NCBI GenBank assembly: GCA_023248915.1 | Contig: JAHFDQ010000464.1 | Span: 1-5,079 of the forward strand | Direction of reading: 5' to 3' | Length of the DNA stretch: 5,079 nucleotides | Origin: Archangiaceae bacterium | GTDB taxonomy: Bacteria > Myxococcota > Myxococcia > Myxococcales > Myxococcaceae | Shown: positions 1 through 5,079 of the stretch, piece after piece | How the letters are laid out: each line of letters begins with the position of its first letter | Position numbering within the stretch: the stretch's first letter is position 1 | Translations under genes and position numbers: made by a program | Notes under the pieces: model-generated | The model's database searches: none | What the model saw: only the letters and a program-made list of their open reading frames with translations | What the model was told of the DNA's origin: nothing

Positions 1-116
1 TGGCCCAGGCCCCCCAGCGCCTCGGCCGAGTCGCGCAGCCGTGCGAACTTCGGGTCTGCGTCAGCGAAGGCCGCCGTCGAGAGGGCTGCGATTGAAATTG
101 TAACTAGCCGTTTCAA
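1..116 (-). CDS. N-terminus of an unidentified secreted or periplasmic protein (partial, runs off the left edge)
   Basis: Reading the minus strand from a TTG at 114-116 gives 38 open codons to the window edge. The N-terminus is a textbook Sec signal peptide: MKR, then a hydrophobic stretch LVTISIAALSTAA at about residues 4-16, then AFA with likely signal-peptidase I cleavage after Ala18, leaving a mature start DADPKFARLRDSAEALGGLG. A strong Shine-Dalgarno GGAGAA (complement of 124-129) lies 7 bases before the TTG. No ATG or GTG occurs in frame nearby, so TTG is chosen. The gene is divergent from the PilZ gene, with 51 bases between the start codons. The mature segment is charged and helical-looking, but the family cannot be named from 20 residues. 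The export assignment is fairly firm; the function is unknown. Confidence 0.72.
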   Translation of the reverse strand, partial: MKRLVTISIAALSTAAFADADPKFARLRDSAEALGGLG

Positions 117-121
117 TTGAA
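91..121. promoter_or_regulatory. AT-rich inverted repeats at the divergent gene start (possible operator)
   Basis: ATTGAAA (91-97) and TTTCAAT (111-117) form a perfect 7-base inverted repeat with a 13-base spacer. The right arm overlaps a perfect 10-base palindrome, TTCAATTGAA (112-121). The patch is much richer in A+T than its surroundings. It covers the start codon and first codons of the minus-strand secreted-protein gene and lies 47-77 bases before the PilZ start codon. This is a plausible place for a repressor or for promoter melting. I could not find a convincing -35/-10 pair for either gene here, so the regulatory role is inference from symmetry and position. Confidence 0.35.
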
Positions 122-144
122 TGTTCTCCGAACGAGTACCTGCC

Positions 145-179
145 TGATGTAGCCACAGGTAGATATTTTGACTACATCA
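145..179. promoter_or_regulatory. 8-base inverted repeat enclosing the PilZ gene start
   Basis: TGATGTAG (145-152) and CTACATCA (172-179) are perfect reverse complements with a 19-base spacer. The spacer contains the weak Shine-Dalgarno AGGT (157-160) and the TTG start (168-170) of the PilZ gene, and the right arm lies over codons 2-4. It could be a protein-binding operator (half-site centres 27 bases apart) or an RNA hairpin that displays or hides the start. Only the symmetry is seen directly. Confidence 0.35.
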
Positions 180-575
180 TCCCACCTTGTACGCTTACAG
201 CTCAATCGACTGGGAGGCACTACGAGCTCGAGCGACCGCCGTCAGAACCTGCGCTTCGACAAGGTGTTTACCGTGTACCTGACCACGACGGAAGGGATGA
301 CCCGCGGCGTGGGGCGAAACATCAGCGCCAGCGGACTCTTCGTCGAGACGCGCGAACCCATTCCGCTGGGCGGGCGCCTGAAAATCACCTTCTCGGGCGA
401 GGACGGCACCGAGATGACCTGCCTGTGCGAGGTCCGTTATCAGGTGGCGCTCTCGTACGGGCAGAAGGACGGCCGCGAGGGCTTCAGCCGCGGCATGGGG
501 TTGCGCATCGTCGCGTATGAGACCCAGGAAGATCACCCGCTCCTCCTGGTGTCGAGGGAGCGGGTGATGCACTAG
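168..575 (+). CDS. small PilZ-domain protein (probable cyclic-di-GMP receptor)
   Basis: A 135-residue soluble protein that is essentially one PilZ domain. The two hallmark c-di-GMP contacts are present: an RxxxR element (Arg25 and Arg29 in DRRQNLRF) and N-x-S-x-x-G (NISASG, residues 51-56). The usual beta-barrel follows (GLFVETREPIPLG at 56-68), with a late RGMGLRI strand at 108-114. It resembles the short stand-alone PilZ paralogs that are numerous in myxobacteria. There is no membrane segment or output domain, so any effect would be through a partner protein. The first 22 residues are non-conserved in appearance. The start is TTG168, because the frame is closed upstream by TAG at 150-152 and no ATG or GTG precedes the RxxxR motif; its Shine-Dalgarno (AGGT, 7 bases upstream) is weak. 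The target pathway is not shown by the neighbours. Binding is inferred from motifs. Confidence 0.85.
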   Translation: MTTSSHLVRLQLNRLGGTTSSSDRRQNLRFDKVFTVYLTTTEGMTRGVGRNISASGLFVETREPIPLGGRLKITFSGEDGTEMTCLCEVRYQVALSYGQKDGREGFSRGMGLRIVAYETQEDHPLLLVSRERVMH

Positions 576-577
576 TC

Positions 578-615
578 GCGCGCTACTGCGAGAAGCCTTC
601 GAGCAGGTAGTGCGC
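578..615. terminator. hairpin at the PilZ/gdhA convergent junction (possible bidirectional terminator)
   Basis: Arms GCGCGCTACTGC (578-589) and GCAGGTAGTGCGC (603-615) pair with one G-T wobble and one bulged base. The 13-base loop contains a further GAA/TTC mini-stem. The hairpin starts 3 bases after the PilZ stop codon and overlaps the last codons of gdhA. Only 7 bases separate the two stop codons. There is no T-tract on either side, so classical intrinsic termination is doubtful. It may instead stabilise 3' ends or separate the opposing transcripts. Confidence 0.35.
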
Positions 616-2139
616 TTCGATGCGGCGCAAGGCGAGGATCATCGCGGCGGCCCGCGGTTCGACCGGCTTTTCGATGCAGTACCGGCGGCTGTCGTGCATG
701 TCTGTCTTGCGGGGCGTGTTCCGGGCAATGTCGCGGATGATGCGGTAGTTGCGCTTGATCGCGTACTCGAGCTTCTTGTTGACCTCGGCCTCGGTCCACG
801 CCTCCATGCGCTTGTTCTGAATCCACTCGTAGTAGCTGACCGTCACGCCTCCGGCGTTCGCGATGATGTCGGGGATGAGGTCGATGTTGCGGCGGACGAG
901 CACCCGATCGGCTTCAGGAGTGGTCGGGCCGTTGGCGCCTTCGGCGATCAGCTTCACCTTCAGCTTCTCGGCGATGTCGCCCGTAATCTCGCCGCCCAGG
1001 GCCGCGGGGATGGCGATGTCGGCCGGCACTTCCCAGAGGGCGCTCTTCTCGATCTTCTGCGCTCCGGGGAAGCCCGCCACCGACCGCTTCAAGTTCTTCG
1101 GGTTGTCGTAGACGTAGGCCGTCAGCGCCGCCACGTCGATGCCGTCGCCGTTGAAGATGGTGCCGTCGGCGTCGTTCACCGCCAAGAGCCGACCGCCCAT
1201 GCCGCATAGAATCTCGGCCGCGTTCGAACCCACGTTGCCGAAGCCCTGGAGGATGAACGTCTTGCCCTTCAGCGTCTCGCCCTTGTCGGCGTAGTAGTCC
1301 TCGATGCAGTAGGCGACGCCCTGGCCGGTGGCCTTCACCCGGCCTTCCGAGCCGCCGATGCGAACGTCCTTGCCGGTCACGACGCCGCGCACGTTGTGCC
1401 GTTCGCGCTCGCCGTCCATGAACTGGCGCAGCATCAGCGCCATGATTTCCCCGTTAGTGCCGACGTCCGGCGCGGGGATGTCGATGTTCGGGCCGACGAG
1501 GTTCTTCAGCTTGTACATGAAGCGCAAGGTGATGGCCTGCAGCTCTTCCCGGCCGTACTGGCGCGGGTCGAGCTGGATGCCGCCCTTGCCGCCGCCGAAG
1601 GGAATCTCGGCGATGGCCGTCTTCCAGGTCATCTCGGCGGCCAGCGCCTTGAACAGGTCGAGGGAAACTTCCCGGTGGTAGCGGATGCCTCCCTTGTACG
1701 GCCCGCGCGCCTGGTTGTGCTGCACGCGGTAGGCCTTGAAGCGCTGGTTCTCACCGGGGACGAGCTGGTACACGCCGCCGCTCGGCAGCCGCAGGTGGCC
1801 GCCGCGGATGGCGACGTCCGACCCGAGCAGCGCCCGGCCGTTCAAGATGATCTGCCCGTCGGTCAGAAGCTCGAGCCCGCCCGGGTCGCGCACCTGGGTC
1901 ACCGCCAGGTCGGAGAACGCCTTCGCCTTCTCGGGGGCCAGGGGGACGAGCCGGTCCTTCAGCTTCACGGTCACGTAGAAGATGTGCTCGTAGTCCGGCT
2001 CCTCGAGCTCCAGGCGGACGCGCTTGTCCAGGCCGATGAGGTCGGCGGCGCGGTGGAAAATCTCCATCGCGTCGGTGTAGACGGTGCGCTTGGCGGTCGG
2101 GGCCGGAGCCCGCATGAAGTTCTCTTCCTGAGTCGGCAT
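583..2139 (-). CDS. gdhA: glutamate dehydrogenase (Glu/Leu/Phe/Val dehydrogenase family), enlarged form
   Basis: Catalyses reversible oxidative deamination of glutamate to 2-oxoglutarate and ammonium with NAD(P)+, in the cytoplasm. The 518-residue product carries the whole catalytic set at the spacing of Clostridium symbiosum GDH: Lys149 (GPYKGGIRYH), Lys173, catalytic Lys185 (IPFGGGKGGI), Asp225 (PAPDVGT) and Ser435 (GGVTVSYYEW). The Rossmann dinucleotide loop is GFGNVGS at 299-305. Typical hexameric enzymes have 410-450 residues. The excess here is mainly about 65-70 residues (roughly 66-131) before AYRVQHN, plus a short extra stretch near 477-492. Start ATG2139 has GAGGA 5 bases upstream and lies about 27 bases below a good promoter. 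A second ATG, at residue 9, also has a purine-rich upstream sequence and is an alternative. Cofactor preference cannot be read safely. Related amino-acid dehydrogenases are possible, but GDH is favoured. Confidence 0.93.
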   Translation of the reverse strand: MPTQEENFMRAPAPTAKRTVYTDAMEIFHRAADLIGLDKRVRLELEEPDYEHIFYVTVKLKDRLVPLAPEKAKAFSDLAVTQVRDPGGLELLTDGQIILNGRALLGSDVAIRGGHLRLPSGGVYQLVPGENQRFKAYRVQHNQARGPYKGGIRYHREVSLDLFKALAAEMTWKTAIAEIPFGGGKGGIQLDPRQYGREELQAITLRFMYKLKNLVGPNIDIPAPDVGTNGEIMALMLRQFMDGERERHNVRGVVTGKDVRIGGSEGRVKATGQGVAYCIEDYYADKGETLKGKTFILQGFGNVGSNAAEILCGMGGRLLAVNDADGTIFNGDGIDVAALTAYVYDNPKNLKRSVAGFPGAQKIEKSALWEVPADIAIPAALGGEITGDIAEKLKVKLIAEGANGPTTPEADRVLVRRNIDLIPDIIANAGGVTVSYYEWIQNKRMEAWTEAEVNKKLEYAIKRNYRIIRDIARNTPRKTDMHDSRRYCIEKPVEPRAAAMILALRRIEAHYLLEGFSQ

Positions 2140-2172
2140 GGTGGTCCTCGTCCAGGGGGAAGAAGCGGGCGG

Positions 2173-2201
2173 ACCTTACATTTCGGGTAATGGAGGGTCA
2201 A
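2173..2201 (-). promoter_or_regulatory. sigma70-like promoter of gdhA
   Basis: On the minus strand, TTGACC (complement of 2196-2201) is followed after exactly 17 bases by TAAGGT (complement of 2173-2178). These match TTGACA and TATAAT at 5/6 and 4/6. Predicted transcription start is near 2166, giving a leader of about 27 bases that just accommodates the GAGGA ribosome site at 2145-2149. This supports ATG2139 as the gdhA start. The spacing and position make it the best promoter in the window. Confidence 0.62.
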
Positions 2202-2297
2202 CGCTGGCGCGGCCTGATCTCCGTTCAGAATCAGATGCTTACAGTCTTCATTAGGCGGTCTTCGGCGCGGCAAAAGGGAGCGGAAAGCCTGAGTTCT

Positions 2298-2326
2298 TTG
2301 CCCGCCTTCGCCGGCTGTGGTACCAC
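2298..2326 (+). promoter_or_regulatory. candidate promoter for tRNA-Thr (and probably thiC)
   Basis: TTGCCC (2298-2303) and TACCAC (2321-2326) are separated by 17 bases, with TGG directly before the -10 as in extended -10 promoters. Transcription would start near 2333, about 19 bases before the tRNA. The bases after the -10 are all G/C. A GC-rich discriminator is known for stringently controlled stable-RNA promoters. The -10 is imperfect, so this is a candidate. Confidence 0.4.
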
Positions 2327-2351
2327 GCGCGGCCTTTCGCGGAGGGTAGTT

Positions 2352-2424
<73 letters not shown>

Positions 2425-2477
2425 TGATTCCCCCTTGCGCGTGGCGGGCGAGGCTTCAGATCCTTATCGAGAGCGTC

Positions 2478-2483
2478 GGAGGA
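2478..2483 (+). promoter_or_regulatory. Shine-Dalgarno that sets the thiC start
   Basis: GGAGGA, 6 bases before ATG2490, is the strongest ribosome site in the window. It decides against an in-frame TTG at 2424, which is the last base of the tRNA and has no such site. GATC at 2459-2462 and at 2485-2488 could pair across it in a weak stem. Confidence 0.8.
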
Positions 2484-2489
2484 AGATCG

Positions 2490-4388
<1,899 letters not shown>

Positions 4389-4406
4389 GGCGGGGGCGGG
4401 GCGGGG
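4389..4406 (+). other. G-run tract just after thiC
   Basis: G runs of 2, 5, 4 and 4 bases, each separated by a single C, begin directly after the thiC stop codon. Three runs of at least four plus one of two could form a two-layer G-quadruplex, or an RNA pausing signal at the thiC 3' end. In a genome this GC-rich, chance is a serious alternative. Confidence 0.3.
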
Positions 4407-4420
4407 CGCTCGAATGCCCC
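4403..4420 (+). terminator. weak hairpin after thiC
   Basis: GGGGC (4403-4407) pairs with GCCCC (4416-4420) around an 8-base loop, 15 bases after the thiC stop. The stem is short and there is no T-tract. It could help end thiC transcription alone or together with the large inverted repeat that follows, but it is not a convincing intrinsic terminator. Confidence 0.25.
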
Positions 4421-4511
4421 TCGACGGGCTCGGGGTGAACGGAAGTCCGTTCGGCCCGGGGGGCTGGTCGAGCGGAAGTCCCAGTTCCGTTCGGCCCGAG
4501 CGGAGTCGAGG
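4419..4511. repeat. intergenic imperfect inverted repeat (REP-like element)
   Basis: The left arm (4419-4443) and right arm (4486-4511) are reverse complements in three 7-base blocks, CCTCGAC, GCTCGGG and GAACGGA, separated by two short mismatched patches. The 42-base centre holds further copies of the pieces. TCCGTTCGGCCCG occurs at 4446-4458 and again at 4486-4498. CGGAAGTCC occurs at 4440-4448 and again at 4473-4481. GAACGGA-AG-TCCGTTC (4437-4452) is a small internal palindrome. It looks like two or more nested copies of a short extragenic palindrome. It resembles the CTTCGAC...GAACGG type of dispersed intergenic repeat that I recall from many GC-rich genomes. It sits between convergent thiC and moaA, where it could also block read-through. 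Confidence 0.65.
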
Positions 4512-4527
4512 GCTCGCCTCGGGAGAG

Positions 4528-5079
4528 CTACCCGCCCCGCGTGTGCATCTCGAGGTGCGGGTCTCTCTCGAGGGCGGAAGCGCCCACCAACGCGCCCCGC
4601 TCGTGCAGCGCCAGCCGCTCTTCGGCTCCGCGGTCGGTGCGCGCTTTCCAGTGGCCGGCGATCAGCTCGGCCAGCGCGGGCACCTTGGTTCCCGCCCGTA
4701 GCGGGCCCTTCAGATCGGTCCCCGTGCCGGCGTAGAGGCAGCGGTACCACATGCCGTCGGCGGTCAGCCGGCTGCGATCGCACGAGCTGCAGAACGGCGC
4801 CGTCGTCGAGGCGATGATGCCGAAGACGGTGCCGTCGGTGAGCCGGAAGCGCTCGGCGGGCGCGCTGCTCTTCTCGACGACCGGGGCGATCGACCCGTAG
4901 GCGCGCGAGAGCCGGGCCAGCATCTCGCCCCTCGAGAGGACCTGCTCGGGCGACCATCGGGTGGCTCCGCCCACGTCCATGTACTCGATGAAGCGCACCT
5001 CGGCGCCCACCTCTCGCCCGAAAGCGAGCAGGTCGAGCAGCTCGTCGTCGTTGGTGCCCTTCAACATCACCGCGTCGAG
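4528..5079 (-). CDS. moaA: GTP 3',8-cyclase MoaA, C-terminal part (5' end beyond the right edge)
   Basis: A radical-SAM enzyme that, with MoaC, turns GTP into cyclic pyranopterin monophosphate, the first step of molybdenum cofactor synthesis. The visible 183 residues are the C-terminal half of a protein normally about 320-340 long. The N-terminal CxxxCxxC SAM-cluster motif is outside the window. Seen here are VMLKGTNDDE near the start, RFIEYMDVGG, and the second [4Fe-4S] site C-x2-C-x13-C (visible residues 97, 100 and 114) that holds GTP. The latter contains CDRSRLTADG, with the two arginines that contact the substrate. The protein ends in Gly-Gly (MHTRGG), the conserved tail needed for activity. 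The frame is open to the edge, so a start inside the window (for example GTG at 5068-5070) is not real. It converges on thiC. Confidence 0.95.
   Translation of the reverse strand, partial: LDAVMLKGTNDDELLDLLAFGREVGAEVRFIEYMDVGGATRWSPEQVLSRGEMLARLSRAYGSIAPVVEKSSAPAERFRLTDGTVFGIIASTTAPFCSSCDRSRLTADGMWYRCLYAGTGTDLKGPLRAGTKVPALAELIAGHWKARTDRGAEERLALHERGALVGASALERDPHLEMHTRGG

Noticed and set aside
877..1500. Similar stretches near 877-900 and 1477-1500 inside gdhA suggesting an internal repeat
   Set aside because: They encode two unrelated conserved segments (VRRNIDLIPD and VGPNIDIPAPD) that share residues and GC-rich codons. Nothing extends beyond them.
1396..2190. Long open frame of 264 codons on the plus strand opposite gdhA
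   Set aside because: It is an antisense shadow of a strongly conserved enzyme in GC-rich DNA. Its translation is low-complexity Val/Ala/Leu/Arg, with no motif or ribosome site.
2140..2351. TPP riboswitch or a small gene in the gdhA-tRNA gap
   Set aside because: No THI-box core sequences are seen. The open frame at 2190-2396 runs through the tRNA D and anticodon arms and has no domain or ribosome site.
4549..4572. CTCGAG repeated twice near the moaA 3' end
   Set aside because: These are two short self-complementary hexamers inside coding sequence, expected by chance at this base composition.

Overview
This is a GC-rich bacterial chromosomal window of housekeeping metabolism. It holds four protein genes cut or complete on the ORF level, one small secreted-protein gene start that is easily missed, and one tRNA. 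The best guess for the source is a myxobacterium (Myxococcota) or a close soil relative. That guess rests on the style of the small PilZ protein, the enlarged glutamate dehydrogenase and the C-terminal tail of MoaA. It is inference from remembered family resemblance, not a database result. No phage, transposon, CRISPR or integrase is visible.

Layout, left to right. Positions 1-116 (minus) carry the first 38 codons of a signal-peptide protein running off the left edge. A 51-base, AT-richer divergent gap (117-167) separates it from a PilZ-domain (c-di-GMP receptor type) gene at 168-575 (plus). Both genes appear to start at TTG. Seven bases further on, the convergent gdhA-type glutamate dehydrogenase gene ends (583-2139, minus). 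A GC-rich hairpin spans that junction. gdhA has a good sigma70-like promoter at 2173-2201. The 2140-2351 gap also holds a probable tRNA promoter (2298-2326), and little else can be read in it. tRNA-Thr(CGT) lies at 2352-2424 and is followed after 65 bases by thiC (2490-4388, plus), with no terminator between them and no recognisable TPP riboswitch. After thiC, a 139-base convergent gap contains a G-run tract and a repeat-like inverted element (4419-4511). The 3' part of moaA (4528 to the right edge, minus) follows.

Functionally, GdhA links ammonium/glutamate and 2-oxoglutarate metabolism. ThiC makes the thiamine pyrimidine, and MoaA makes the first intermediate of molybdenum cofactor. ThiC and MoaA are both radical-SAM cofactor-biosynthesis enzymes, but they face each other and do not form an operon. 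The only probable co-transcription is tRNA-Thr with thiC. No new multi-gene system is evident. The points most worth a second look are the intergenic inverted repeat, the roughly 65-70 residue insertion in the glutamate dehydrogenase, the tRNA-thiC arrangement lacking a riboswitch, and the palindromes in the TTG/TTG divergent region.
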